From assembly GCF_007993935.1 (NCBI RefSeq), contig NZ_VITY01000019.1:1-64000 (forward strand): DNA of 64,000 nt. The letters are read 5' to 3'. Below are positions 1 through 10,155 of the stretch, piece after piece (the first letter of the stretch is position 1; every line of letters starts with the position of its first letter). The notes under the pieces are model-generated. The model ran no database searches and was not told the DNA's origin. It saw nothing but the letters and a program-made list of their open reading frames with translations. The stretch is from Bradyrhizobium macuxiense. Lineage in GTDB: Bacteria > Pseudomonadota > Alphaproteobacteria > Rhizobiales > Xanthobacteraceae. Both the position numbers and the translations under genes were made by a program.

Positions 1-84
1 ATTGCCGTCGCTCGAAAGCTGCTCACCATCCTCAACGCGATGATGCGCGACCGAAAACCCTATCGGGCGGCTCCTTCAACATAA
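1..84 (+). CDS. IS110-family transposase, 3' end only
   Basis: Frame 1 is open from the window edge and ends at TAA 82-84, giving 27 residues that begin IAVARKLLTILNAMMRD. The stretch ARKLLTILNAMxRD is, from memory, the typical extreme C-terminus of IS110/IS116/IS902 (DEDD) transposases. Only this tail is visible, so whether the rest of the element is intact cannot be judged. The stop is followed within 4 bp by half of an interspersed palindrome (88-110). Confidence 0.7.
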   Translation: MAVARKLLTILNAMMRDRKPYRAAPST

Positions 85-87
85 CAG

Positions 88-110
88 TTGCCGGCTTTCG
101 CCGGGACGAC
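88..110. repeat. Half copy of interspersed palindrome family A
   Basis: GCCGGCTTTCGCCGGGACGAC matches the right arm of the longer palindromes at 14324-14443, 36005-36124, 51175-51295 and 61602-61752. The left arm is missing, so this is a truncated copy directly behind the transposase tail. Confidence 0.6.
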
Positions 111-176
111 GCGTGGAGAGGGTCTTGTCCCGCGCCAGCGCCGGTCATCGCCGCGCAGCAATCTCGCGCACCCGGT

Positions 177-929
177 CTACGACCGAAACTGGCGGCGATA
201 GAGTCCGGTCTCGCGGGACATCCTGTTGGACAGTTCCTGCGCGCGCGATGTTTCATCCGGCGTCATCGCGGCGGTCTGTGCGACCCAGTTTTCGCGCTTC
301 ACCGGGAAGCATTGCGCAACCGGCGTGCCCTTGGGCAAGACGCCGTTGAAATTGGTGTCGTGCCAGCGTGCCGGGAAATGAACCCAGCCGTCGCGAAACA
401 GGTCGCAATCGACAAGGCCGGTCAGTGTGGTGAACGGCAGGTCGAACCGATTGACCGGATGCGTGAAGAACAGCGAATAGCCCGCCGGCGCCTCGATGGT
501 CCACAGATTGACGAACTTGATGACGAAGCGGTCCGGCTCGAACAGCGGCGAGCCGGCCACCTGGCTTTCGTCGTGGAATCCGACCGGCGAGCGCGGGAAT
601 TCGAGCGCGCCCCCCGCCGGAAGGTCGTTGTCCCACGTCATCTCGCCATTCTCGACCTTGAGATCGCAGACCAGCGGCAGCAGGAAACCTGACGTCATCG
701 CATCCACGAATGGCGGGCAGCGCTTGACGGTATCCTCCTCGCGATTGCTCATCGCATTGAAGGCTTGCGTCGGCATCGCCTTGAGCCATCCGGGAAGACC
801 CATCGACGCCGGCACCGGCTCCGGAATCTTGCCCTCGAGCTCCGCCGGGCAGCGGAATCTGATGGTGATCGCTTCATTGTTGTTGGACACGGTTTTGGTC
901 CCTGGTTCGTTCAATGTCGGCAGCGCCAT
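177..929 (-). CDS. Conserved hypothetical protein (possibly DUF6065)
   Basis: A soluble protein of up to 250 residues with no signal peptide or membrane segment. The central part carries CPPFVDAMTSGFLLPL followed by a run of beta-strand-like segments. The pattern reminds me of the DUF6065 family, but that is recollection and the function is unknown. The ATG at 929 lacks a good ribosome-binding site; a GTG at 890 preceded by CCAGGGACC is an equally good start and would give 237 residues. It is divergent from aspA with about 280 bp between them, in which nothing further was recognised. Confidence 0.7.
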   Translation of the reverse strand: MALPTLNEPGTKTVSNNNEAITIRFRCPAELEGKIPEPVPASMGLPGWLKAMPTQAFNAMSNREEDTVKRCPPFVDAMTSGFLLPLVCDLKVENGEMTWDNDLPAGGALEFPRSPVGFHDESQVAGSPLFEPDRFVIKFVNLWTIEAPAGYSLFFTHPVNRFDLPFTTLTGLVDCDLFRDGWVHFPARWHDTNFNGVLPKGTPVAQCFPVKRENWVAQTAAMTPDETSRAQELSNRMSRETGLYRRQFRS

Positions 930-1212
930 CGCGCCAGTCGGTGCTGATCTAGCACGCGATGACGGGGCGGAGAAAGCAACCGCGCCCGTCGCGACGCGCC
1001 TCGCGGTCTGGAGCTATAAGTTGTTGTTATCATGACGGATAAGGTAAGTCCTCGATTCCCGGTGCGGCGCGCATTCCGATCCGGCTTTTCCGCGTTTTTC
1101 CGTTCGCCAGTGTGCAAGACTTTGCCGATAGGCATTGGCTTTCGAAGTCTGTCGAGCGCATCATGGCTGGTGTCGCTGACGACAGGATTTTCAGCAGGTA
1201 ACGGAGGGACCA

Positions 1213-2757
<1,545 letters not shown>

Positions 2758-2799
2758 GAGCAAGCGTTACGGAGCGCAAGGCTGGACACACGAACCCGC

Positions 2800-2893
2800 C
2801 ATTCGTCGTGCTCGGGCTTGTCGCGGGCGTCCACGCCTTCAATGTCGCCCGCGCAGAAGACGTGGATGGCCGGGCCAAGCCCGGCCATGACGG
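2800..2893. repeat. Intergenic palindromic repeat with perfect hairpin (family H)
   Basis: The segment contains a perfect hairpin at 2868-2886 (GGCCGGGC, loop CAA, GCCCGGCC) and a matching GCTCGGGCTTGTCGCGGG half upstream. It lies between the convergent ends of aspA and the cytochrome gene and could act as a bidirectional terminator. No T-run follows, so this is an interspersed repeat rather than a canonical terminator. Confidence 0.5.
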
Positions 2894-2915
2894 CAGGTGT
2901 GTTGACCGGCGACGG

Positions 2916-4751
2916 CTACAGCGTCTTGATGAACTCGATCAAGGCACGCCGCTCGTCTTCCTTCAGCTCCGGCCCGATCACACCGTTACGCTTGTCGTTC
3001 GAGAATTCGTGGCCGGCATTGCTGTTGCCGCGTTTGGTGGTATCGAGCGCGAAGACGTTCTTGATCTTGTCGTTCGACACATAGCCGAGATCCTTGGGAT
3101 CATATTCTCGGCCGCCGAGATAAACGATCGGAGGACGTTCCTTCGCCGGCGACAGCAGCGCGTAGATGGTCGGGACCGAGCCGTTGTGCAGATAGGGCGG
3201 GGTCGCCCAGATGCCGTTGAGCGGCCGGACCTTGTAGGCAAGCGGCGCCTGGATATCGTTCGGCCGGTAGCCGTTGATGCGCTTGCGATCCTCGGCCGGG
3301 ATCTTGTTCTGGTCGTACCAGTAGTCGACGGTCTTCTCGACCAGTTCGCCGAGCGCCGGCCCGAAGCCGCCGTCCTTGATGTTCAGATCGGCCGGCGTCT
3401 CGACGGTGCGGCTTGCAAGGCCTTCGGCCTGCGCGCTGTCGGTGCCGATATGGCTGATCGGGATCATCTCGACGTCGAGCAGCGGCTGGCCGGCGTCGTT
3501 CTTGATCCAGCGCTTCTTGTCCTTGAACAGCGCAAAGGCTTCGCCTGCGGGCAGCGCCTTGCTGTCGATCGCGGGGCCATGGCAGCCCTGGCAGTGCGTC
3601 TTGTAGAGCTCGCCGCCCTTCTTCGCGAGATCCATGTTGATCTGCCCCAGGATGTTCTCCGGCCATTTCGGCGATGCCAGGCCGCCAAAGCCCTTGTCTT
3701 CGCTGGGCGGCTCGCCGGCGATCATCCGCTCCATCTCATGCAGCACGTCGATCCGCGCGCTCGATTTGAACAGGCCCCTGGATTCATCGAGCAGATTGAG
3801 TTCGGCGCTGACGCCGAGCGCTTCGCCGGCATTGCGCACCATCGGCTGCATGATCGAGCCGTCATACTGCACCCAGCTGAACCAGGGCGCGTTCCAGATC
3901 CGTGGGAAATGCACCGGCGCCGAATGCGAGGCGTAGTTGTTGGGATTGTTCAGGTCGATCGAGAACACCTGGTTGCCGATCCGGTTCAGCGCGTCGAGCC
4001 GCGCATAGCCTTCCTCGACGCTGTTGGCGGCAACCTTGCCCTCCAGTGCGTTGATGTTTGCGTATTGCTTGAGCACGAGATCGAGCTGGCCGCGCAGCGC
4101 CATGCGCTCATCGAGGCTGGCCTCCTTGCCGAGGATCGCCTCGGCAAAGCGCGAGAAGCGGCCAGGCCAGAACCGGGTCAGCAGCAGCGAGACGCCGACG
4201 CTCTTCTGGAATTCGAACAGATTGGTGTTGGCCGGCCCGCCATCGATCACGATCTCGGTGCCGCGATAGCTGAAGCTGCCGGTGTGGCAGGCGGAGCAAG
4301 TCAGCCCGACCCCGTGCATGTCCACCTTCGTGTGCGGGTTGCGCCAGGGCGCGCCGTTGGCATCGGCCATCGGGCCGCTTGGCGCGAAGCCGATCGGCAG
4401 CGGATCGGGGCTGCCTGGGATCACGGTGTCGGGAATAAAGCCGAAGCGGCCGAGATAATTGGTCTCGCCGAGCTTCGGCGCCGCCGTGAACAGCGGCCAC
4501 ACCGTCGGTTGCTCCAGCGCCATGAACCATTCAAGGGGAATGCCGAAGGTCCGCGTGCCCTGGTCGGCGTGATAGAACCAGCGCAGCCGTTCGGCGCTGA
4601 CATTCTGATCCAGCCATACGGTCTTTGCCGGCGGCTGGTAGTCGACGACCTTGACGCGGAAGCCGCTCGTCACCGTCTCGATATCGTCCTTGAAGTAGAG
4701 CACGCCGGCGACAATCAACAGTCCGATGAAAAAGATCGTCTTGCGAGGCAT
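2916..4751 (-). CDS. RoxA-like di-haem cytochrome c (cytochrome c peroxidase-related)
   Basis: A 611-residue protein with an N-terminal hydrophobic anchor (about residues 5-20), so exported or periplasmic and membrane-tethered. Two c-type haem sites are visible: CSACH at 152-156 and CQGCH at 387-391, followed by WATPPYLHNGSVPTIY (515-530), a block typical of large di-haem cytochrome c peroxidase/RoxA-like proteins. The length and haem spacing resemble rubber-oxygenase RoxA relatives rather than the roughly 330-residue CcpA peroxidases. The substrate is unknown; most proteobacterial homologues are uncharacterised. A strong hydrophobic start and the upstream GGGGGACGGGGC support ATG 4751. The gene is monocistronic and its last base is about 160 bp from the aspA stop. 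Confidence 0.8.
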   Translation of the reverse strand: MPRKTIFFIGLLIVAGVLYFKDDIETVTSGFRVKVVDYQPPAKTVWLDQNVSAERLRWFYHADQGTRTFGIPLEWFMALEQPTVWPLFTAAPKLGETNYLGRFGFIPDTVIPGSPDPLPIGFAPSGPMADANGAPWRNPHTKVDMHGVGLTCSACHTGSFSYRGTEIVIDGGPANTNLFEFQKSVGVSLLLTRFWPGRFSRFAEAILGKEASLDERMALRGQLDLVLKQYANINALEGKVAANSVEEGYARLDALNRIGNQVFSIDLNNPNNYASHSAPVHFPRIWNAPWFSWVQYDGSIMQPMVRNAGEALGVSAELNLLDESRGLFKSSARIDVLHEMERMIAGEPPSEDKGFGGLASPKWPENILGQINMDLAKKGGELYKTHCQGCHGPAIDSKALPAGEAFALFKDKKRWIKNDAGQPLLDVEMIPISHIGTDSAQAEGLASRTVETPADLNIKDGGFGPALGELVEKTVDYWYDQNKIPAEDRKRINGYRPNDIQAPLAYKVRPLNGIWATPPYLHNGSVPTIYALLSPAKERPPIVYLGGREYDPKDLGYVSNDKIKNVFALDTTKRGNSNAGHEFSNDKRNGVIGPELKEDERRALIEFIKTL

Positions 4752-4951
4752 GCCCCGTCCCCCGATTCGCGGTACCCGCGCGTCATATTGCTGAGATGTT
4801 AAAAATCGCCGAAATAGGTTCGCGTTAAGCGTGTGTCGCGTCGTGCACTATCCTATAGCGGCGCTGCTTGGTCTACCAACGGAAATGTTGCAAAGGAAAA
4901 TTTGATTGGCTGTGAGCCGGTTCACTTGCGGCGTGCTCTCCTCGGCGGCAT

Positions 4952-5692
4952 TTGCGCGCGTCGGCGCCGGCGGCTAGAAATGCCGGAGCAACAATTCTTC
5001 GAGATGTCATCTTGAACGCGCCAGGCGCACAACCGCTCACGATCACGGTCTCGGACGACAGCGCGGTGTCCGCGCTGCTGCTGCGCCCGGAAAAGGCGCG
5101 CGCGGCCTATGTGTTCGCCCATGGCGCCGGCGCCGGCATGGCGCATCCGTCGATGGCCGTGATCTCAGAGGGGTTGGCGGCGCGCGGCATCGCGACGCTG
5201 CGCTATCAGTTTCCCTACATGGAGAAGGGCAGCAAGCGGCCTGATCCGCCCGCCGTCGCGCAGGCGACAGTGCGTGCCGCGGTTCGGGAAGCCGCACGCC
5301 GTTGCGGCGAACTGCCGCTGTTCGCCGGCGGCAAGTCGTTCGGCGGGCGCATGACGTCGCAGGCACAGGCCAAGGCGCCGCTCGAAGGCGTCCGCGGGTT
5401 GGTGTTCCTCGGCTTTCCGCTGCACCCCGCCGGCAAGCCGTCGCGCGAGCGGGCCAAGCATCTCGCCGAGGTCAAGGTGCCAATGCTGTTCCTGCAGGGC
5501 ACGCGCGACGCGCTGGCCGAGCTCGATCTGCTCGAGCCTGTGGTGAAGGAGTTGGGCAGCCGGGCGACCCTGCATCTCGTGCAGGAGGCCGACCATTCCT
5601 TCCACGTCCTCAAGCGCTCCGGCCGCGACGACCGCGAGGTGATGGCCGAGGTGCTCGATTCGTTCGCGGCGTGGGTCGTGAAGCATTCGTAG
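4952..5692 (+). CDS. Alpha/beta-hydrolase (KANSL3/Tex30-like dienelactone hydrolase fold)
   Basis: A 246-residue cytoplasmic hydrolase. Visible features in the long form are HGAGAGM (57-63, oxyanion region), the nucleophile elbow GGKSFGGR with Ser129, Asp186 in LQGTRD and His215 in EADHSFHVL, that is, a complete Ser-Asp-His triad. The GKSFGG elbow and early HGAGAG are characteristic of the KANL3/Tex30 hydrolase-like family. The natural substrate is unknown. The start is uncertain: both 4952 and 5012 are TTG and neither has a convincing ribosome-binding site. The shorter form still includes all catalytic parts. Confidence 0.8.
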   Translation: MRASAPAARNAGATILRDVILNAPGAQPLTITVSDDSAVSALLLRPEKARAAYVFAHGAGAGMAHPSMAVISEGLAARGIATLRYQFPYMEKGSKRPDPPAVAQATVRAAVREAARRCGELPLFAGGKSFGGRMTSQAQAKAPLEGVRGLVFLGFPLHPAGKPSRERAKHLAEVKVPMLFLQGTRDALAELDLLEPVVKELGSRATLHLVQEADHSFHVLKRSGRDDREVMAEVLDSFAAWVVKHS

Positions 5693-5697
5693 ATTTC

Positions 5698-5825
5698 TGT
5701 GGGCCGGATGAAGCCAACGGGTCGCGCGAACGCGCGCCCGATGACAGGCTCCGCGCAATCCTGGGTGTGGTTCCTTTCCATGTGTACCACTGTCCCCGGA
5801 TTACGCTGCGCTTCATCCGGGCTAC
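5698..5825. repeat. Divergent copy of interspersed repeat family C
   Basis: Its right end (GGATTACGCTGCGCTTCATC then CGGGCTAC) matches the right arms at 39100-39185 and 40891-40977. The left arm (GGGCCGGATGAAG) is only a weak inverted match, so this copy has decayed or been rearranged. Confidence 0.5.
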
Positions 5826-5860
5826 GAATCTCGAGCCATCAGCTCCAAAGTAGCGACTTG

Positions 5861-5979
5861 GTCATTGCGAGGAGCGAAGCGACGATGCAATCCACTTCTC
5901 CGCAAGCGGCGGTATGGATTGCTTCGCGGAGCCTGTCATCCGGCGGCGCTTTGCGCCGACCGGGTGGCTCGCAATGACG
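5861..5979. repeat. Interspersed palindromic repeat family B
   Basis: The element starts GTCATTGCGAGGAGCGAAGC, contains the inverted pair GCAATCCA...TGGATTGC and ends CTCGCAATGACGA, giving a long imperfect stem. A second copy lies at 40783-40867. It ends 10 bp from the stop of the SDR gene on the other strand and fills the gap between convergent genes. Confidence 0.75.
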
Positions 5980-5988
5980 ATGGAGCCG

Positions 5989-6768
5989 TCACGACGCCGC
6001 GCCGCCATAGATGCGGTCGCGCAGGCGGCGCATGCCGGACAGCCAGCGCTCGCGATTGGTGGCCTTGCGCTGCATGTATTCCTGCACCTGGGGATGCGAG
6101 AGAATCAAAAAGCGCTCCTCCGCCATCGCCTCGATCACCATCCGCGCCACCTCGCCCGGCTGCAGCACCCCGTCGACCCGCGCCGCGCTCGGGCCCGGCG
6201 TCGTCATCCCGGTCTGCACCGATTGCGGACAAAGCACGGAGACGCGAATGCCGCGATCGCCATACCGGATGGCGAGATGTTCGGCGAGCGCGACCGCGGC
6301 GTTCTTGGTCACGCCGTAGGGCATCGAGTTCAGCGAGGCGAGCAGCCCCGCGGCCGATGCTGTGTTGAGCAAATAGCCGGAACCGCGTGCGAGCATGCCG
6401 GGCACCAGCGCGCGCGCGGCGAAGACGTGGCTCATCACATGCACGCGCCAACTCACGTCCCAGTCGGCATCGGATGCGGTTTCCTGTCCCTTGCGCGACA
6501 GCCCGGCATTGGAGAAGAACACGTCGACCGGGCCATATTTGTCCTCGGCGGCGGCGATCAGCGCCTTGATGTCCTCTTCCAGCCCGACATCGGCGGTGAC
6601 CGCGAGGGCGTCGATATCGCCGGCGACGCTGGCGAGCCGGTCGCGCGAGGTCTTGAGGTCGGCGACCACGACGCCGCGCGCGCCGGCCTCCGCATAGGCC
6701 CGCGCCACCGCTTCGCCGATCCCGCTGGCGCCGCCGGTGACGACGCAGACCTTGTCTTTCACGTGCAT
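5989..6768 (-). CDS. Short-chain dehydrogenase/reductase (SDR)
   Basis: A 259-residue classical SDR. The cofactor motif TGGASGIG is at 11-18, NAG at 87-89, and the catalytic Ser138, Tyr151 and Lys155 are in place (YGVTK). Asp37 after the second strand (VVVADL) suggests NAD(H) preference. The substrate cannot be told from sequence. It lies just downstream of the ketopantoate-reductase-like gene on the same strand, about 40 bp away, so the two may be cotranscribed. Convergent with the hydrolase. Confidence 0.85.
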   Translation of the reverse strand: MHVKDKVCVVTGGASGIGEAVARAYAEAGARGVVVADLKTSRDRLASVAGDIDALAVTADVGLEEDIKALIAAAEDKYGPVDVFFSNAGLSRKGQETASDADWDVSWRVHVMSHVFAARALVPGMLARGSGYLLNTASAAGLLASLNSMPYGVTKNAAVALAEHLAIRYGDRGIRVSVLCPQSVQTGMTTPGPSAARVDGVLQPGEVARMVIEAMAEERFLILSHPQVQEYMQRKATNRERWLSGMRRLRDRIYGGAAS

Positions 6769-6807
6769 GGTTCGATGTCCCTGCTTGTTATCGTGCTGTC
6801 CGGATTG

Positions 6808-7782
6808 TCAGCCCTGATACAGCCCCTTGTCACGCGCCTTCTGGATTGCGAGCGCGGCCATCAAGTCGAGCATCGGGGTCGCGATGCCGGCTGTGCGGGC
6901 AAACGCCGCCGGTGCGCGCAACAGCACGTCGATCTCCATGGCGCGGCCGAGCTCATAATCCTGCAGGATCGACGGCTTGTGGTCCGGCGCGGGCCCTGAG
7001 CGGGTGACGCGCTTGACCTCGGGGATATAGCGTGTCGCCACCGCATTGGCCTCGTCGAGCAGGCGCGGGATCACGTCCTGCATGTCAGGATCGTCGCGGA
7101 CGCCGCGTGCGGTCAGCCCGGTCAGCAGGCAGAACACCGACATCGACATGTTGGTCAATAGCTTCGACCAGATCGTCTCGCGGATCTCCTTGACCTCGGG
7201 CGACTCGATCGCGGCGTCATTGAGCGCCGCACGCAGCCGGGCGATGCGCTCGCTCTGCCGGTCGTCGCATTCGCCGATCAGCAGGCGGTTGCGATCCGGC
7301 GACAGATTCGCCACCACGCCGGGCGCGATCACCTGGTTGGAGGAGAAGATCACGCCGCCGATGATTCGTTGCTTCGGGATGGCGCCGTGCAAGCGCCCGC
7401 CGGGATCGAGGAAGCCGAGATCGGGAATCGCGGGATGCTGCGGCGGCAGGCCGAGATCGTACCACCAGGGAATGCCGTTCTGCGCGAACACGATTGCCGT
7501 CTCGCGCTGAAGCAGCGGCATCAGCCCGGCTGCGAGCGCACTGACGCCGGTGGCCTTCAACGTGCTGATGACGACGTCCTGCGGCCCCAGCTCGGCAGGA
7601 TCGGCCGATGCCTTTACTTTCGCTGTGACGCTGGTGTCGCCGACCCTTAGCGTCAGTCCATTGGTCCTGACCGCGTCGAGATGCGGCCCGCGCATCACGC
7701 AGGACACATCGTGGCCGGCGCGTGCCAAGCGGACCGCGAAATGGCTGCCGACGGCGCCCGCGCCGAAAATGCAAATACGCAT
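6808..7782 (-). CDS. 2-dehydropantoate 2-reductase family protein
   Basis: A 324-residue ketopantoate reductase (ApbA/PanE) family member that would reduce a 2-oxo acid with NADPH. It begins with the dinucleotide-binding GAGAVGSHFAVRLARAGHDV and has the family's conserved lysine region ETIWSKLLTNMS. I chose the ATG at 7782, where the Rossmann strand MRICIFGAG starts; an open frame extends 7 codons further. Most bacteria with several PanE paralogues use only one for pantothenate, and no other pantothenate gene is nearby, so its true substrate is uncertain. Divergent from the enoyl-CoA hydratase. Confidence 0.8.
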   Translation of the reverse strand: MRICIFGAGAVGSHFAVRLARAGHDVSCVMRGPHLDAVRTNGLTLRVGDTSVTAKVKASADPAELGPQDVVISTLKATGVSALAAGLMPLLQRETAIVFAQNGIPWWYDLGLPPQHPAIPDLGFLDPGGRLHGAIPKQRIIGGVIFSSNQVIAPGVVANLSPDRNRLLIGECDDRQSERIARLRAALNDAAIESPEVKEIRETIWSKLLTNMSMSVFCLLTGLTARGVRDDPDMQDVIPRLLDEANAVATRYIPEVKRVTRSGPAPDHKPSILQDYELGRAMEIDVLLRAPAAFARTAGIATPMLDLMAALAIQKARDKGLYQG

Positions 7783-7949
7783 CAGTGGAACTGGTCCTTG
7801 CAACGTGCCGCGTCAGTTTCCACAAGCGCGGGGCATCGCGCAACCCGTCATGCGCGGGGCGCGGCCGCGCGCGCTCGAAAGTGATGGATCAAGGCAACTC
7901 CTGTCGCCATAGTGCGGGCAATAGCAATGCCGAACGAGGGAGATACGTC

Positions 7950-8750
7950 ATGTCGGCCAGCCCAGTCCTGTGGAGCCTCGATGCGCGCGGGGTCGCGACC
8001 GTCACGCTGAACAGGCCCGAGGTCAACAATGCCTATGACGGCGCGCTGATTGCGGGCGTGCTGGCCGCGATCGACGATCTCTCGACCAAGCCGGTCCGTG
8101 TCGTGGTGCTCAAGGGCAATGGCAAGCATTTCCAGGCCGGCGCCGATTTGAAATGGATCAACGGCGTGCGGCCGAAATCGTCGGAGGAGAACGAGGTGGC
8201 GTCGCGCGCCACCTTCGAGGCGGTGCAGCGCCTCAACACGCTGCCGGTGCCGACGGTGGCGCTGGTGCAGGGCGGCTGCTTCGGCGGCGGGACCGGCGTG
8301 ATCTCGGCCTGCGATATCGTCATCGCGGCCGACAACGCGCTGTTCTCGATCACCGAGGTGCGTTGGGGCCTGACCGCTGCGATCATCATCCCGCAGCTCT
8401 GCGACGCCATCGGCGTGCGCCAGGTGCGGCGCTACGCGCTGACCGGCGAACGTTTCGGCGCGGAGGATGCGCGCCGTATCGGCCTCGTCCACGAGGTGGT
8501 GCCATTAGCCGATCTCGAAAGCGCCGGCGCCAAGGTCGTGGAGCAGCTGCTCGGCAATGCCCCGGATGCGCTGGCCGAGACCAAGAAGCTCGCGATGGAG
8601 AGCTCGTTCGGCGGCATGGCCGTCGACGATGCTGCCTACAAGCGCCTCGTCCATCTGCACTCGGCCAAGCGGCAGACTGCGGAAGCGGCTGAAGGGCTCG
8701 CGTCCTTTGCCGAGAAGCGCGCCGGTCGGTGGGGCGGCGGCAATTCGTAG
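7950..8750 (+). CDS. Enoyl-CoA hydratase/isomerase family protein
   Basis: A 266-residue crotonase-fold protein. It contains the oxyanion-hole segment FQAGADLKWI and QGGCFGGGTGVISACDIVIA, with an acidic residue in the ITEVRWGL active-site region. The overall pattern resembles methylglutaconyl-CoA hydratases of leucine degradation or short-chain enoyl-CoA hydratases, without decisive evidence for either. The start at ATG 7950 is chosen for the preceding GAGGGAG and because homology begins there; the open frame runs 76 codons further upstream across the divergent promoter region. No neighbouring acyl-CoA genes. Confidence 0.85.
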   Translation: MSASPVLWSLDARGVATVTLNRPEVNNAYDGALIAGVLAAIDDLSTKPVRVVVLKGNGKHFQAGADLKWINGVRPKSSEENEVASRATFEAVQRLNTLPVPTVALVQGGCFGGGTGVISACDIVIAADNALFSITEVRWGLTAAIIIPQLCDAIGVRQVRRYALTGERFGAEDARRIGLVHEVVPLADLESAGAKVVEQLLGNAPDALAETKKLAMESSFGGMAVDDAAYKRLVHLHSAKRQTAEAAEGLASFAEKRAGRWGGGNS

Positions 8751-8813
8751 GGCGGGTTAGCCGGCCACGTCCTCCGTAGCTCAACGAGCGAAGGCGGAAG
8801 GCGTAACCCGCCG
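8750..8813. repeat. Interspersed repeat family F
   Basis: GGGCGGGTTAG...GGCGTAACCCGCC forms an inverted repeat located immediately behind the hydratase stop. A second copy, with two nested arms, lies at 28451-28540. Here the two genes around it converge, so it may also serve as a terminator hairpin. Confidence 0.55.
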
Positions 8814-8832
8814 CTGTTCTCGGCCACTCAGC

Positions 8833-9096
8833 TCAGCAGCCGTTGCAGATGCCGCGAATGCTGCGATAGACCTCTGCGTCGTCGCGGCGCATCTGTTCCA
8901 GGGACTCGAATGTCTTCGCTTCGCCTGACTGCGTGATCGTCGGCGCGGGCTTGCGCTTGGCCGCCAGTTCCTGCTCCTGGCGATGGTAGCAGGCCTCGCG
9001 CTCCGCCTTGGGCTCGATGAAGCGGCAGGTCTCGAGCGCCGCCGCTTGTGTCGCTGCGATGATGAGGCCAAGCGAAGCTGATAGCAGGAGTTTCAA
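8833..9096 (-). CDS. Small secreted hypothetical protein, 87 residues
   Basis: Read from a TTG at 9096 preceded by AAGGA with 8 bp spacing. The N-terminus is a clear signal peptide (MKLLLSASLGLIIAATQAAA), predicted to be cleaved before LETCRF. The mature part is about 67 residues, charged, with four cysteines: one near the start, one in EREACYHRQ, and two in the C-terminal ICNGC. That arrangement suggests periplasmic disulfides. The function is unknown. It precedes the LysR gene end on the same strand by about 60 bp. Confidence 0.7.
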   Translation of the reverse strand: MKLLLSASLGLIIAATQAAALETCRFIEPKAEREACYHRQEQELAAKRKPAPTITQSGEAKTFESLEQMRRDDAEVYRSIRGICNGC

Positions 9097-9158
9097 GCGG
9101 GCGTTCCTTTCGCGTCCTTGTCTCAGGTCGGCGTGCGCCGGGCAAGGCTGCCGTCGCA

Positions 9159-10043
9159 TCAAAGCGACTGCGACAGCGACTTTTTCAATGTCTTCAGCAG
9201 CGCCTGCACCGCGGCGGCATTGATGCGGCGTTCCGGAACGGCGGCCTTCACCCACAGTTCGGAGATCGGAAACTCGGCGAGGATCGGCTGCAGCGCGCCG
9301 TCGCGCAGCGCGTCCGCGACGAGATAATGCGAGAGCAGCGCAATGCCGTTGCCGGCGATCGCGCTTTGTGTCAGCACGCGGCCCTCGTTCGAGGAGAGAA
9401 TCGGGCGGACCTGGACATTGATGCGGCCGCGCGGCCCCTCGAACGGCCATTCCGGCCCCGTGGGCAGGAAACTGAGGCAGCGATGATCGACCAGGTCGCG
9501 TGGATGCTTCGGCGTGCCGTGCTTTTTCAAATATGCCGATGAGGCGCACAACAGCCGCGGCAAGCGACACAGCGGCTCGTCGACGACGCCGCCGAAGGAA
9601 TGCGGGAAGGCACCGATCGCGATGTCGAAGCCTTCGGTCACCGGATCGACCGGGCGGTCGATCATCACGATCTCGAGCTTCACGCTCGGATTGTGCCGCT
9701 GGAAGATGGTGAAGGCATCGGCGAGCCGTGCCACCGTCAGCGAGGTCGGCGCCTTGACGCGCAGATGATCGGTGAGATCGCGCTGCTTCTCGCCCATCCG
9801 CGACAGCAGATCGCCGACATCGGCAACCACGCCGCGGGCGCGGTGCACATATTGCTGCCCGGCCTCGGTCAGCCGCAATTGGCGGGTCGAACGGTGGAAC
9901 AGCGCGGTGCCGATCCGCTCCTCGAGCTGGGTGACGCGCTTGGCGACGACCGATGTCGCGACGTTGAGCTTGCGCGCCGCGGCCGAGAAGCCGCCGGCAT
10001 CGGCGGTGGCAAGGAAGGCTTCGAGGTTGACCAGCGTATCCAT
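9159..10043 (-). CDS. LysR-family transcriptional regulator
   Basis: A 294-residue LTTR: the N-terminal winged helix-turn-helix spans about residues 1-60 (LEAFLATADAGGFSAAARKL...VAKRVTQLEERIG), followed by a periplasmic-binding-like effector domain. The start at ATG 10043 follows GGAAGGCAG and places the HTH at the normal distance; the longer frame adds 43 atypical residues. It is divergent from the FAD oxidoreductase/ABC transporter operon, the usual arrangement for an LTTR and its target, so it probably controls that operon and itself. The effector is unknown. Confidence 0.9.
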   Translation of the reverse strand: MDTLVNLEAFLATADAGGFSAAARKLNVATSVVAKRVTQLEERIGTALFHRSTRQLRLTEAGQQYVHRARGVVADVGDLLSRMGEKQRDLTDHLRVKAPTSLTVARLADAFTIFQRHNPSVKLEIVMIDRPVDPVTEGFDIAIGAFPHSFGGVVDEPLCRLPRLLCASSAYLKKHGTPKHPRDLVDHRCLSFLPTGPEWPFEGPRGRINVQVRPILSSNEGRVLTQSAIAGNGIALLSHYLVADALRDGALQPILAEFPISELWVKAAVPERRINAAAVQALLKTLKKSLSQSL

Positions 10044-10096
10044 CTGCCTTCCCGGACTTTTCTCGATTCGCGAAAGCTGATTACATAATTTGGTGG

Positions 10097-10109
10097 ATTG
10101 TACTGCAAT
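10097..10109. promoter_or_regulatory. Candidate LysR-type operator in divergent intergenic region
   Basis: The 112-bp gap between the divergent LysR and FAD-oxidoreductase starts contains the interrupted inverted repeat ATTG-TACTG-CAAT. LTTR sites are usually 13-15 bp interrupted dyads in exactly this position. No second site was seen to support it, so it is only a candidate. Confidence 0.35.
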
Positions 10110-10155
10110 TCGCATCAATTCATAGTTGGCCCAATCAACTTTGTTCAGGGCGGAA

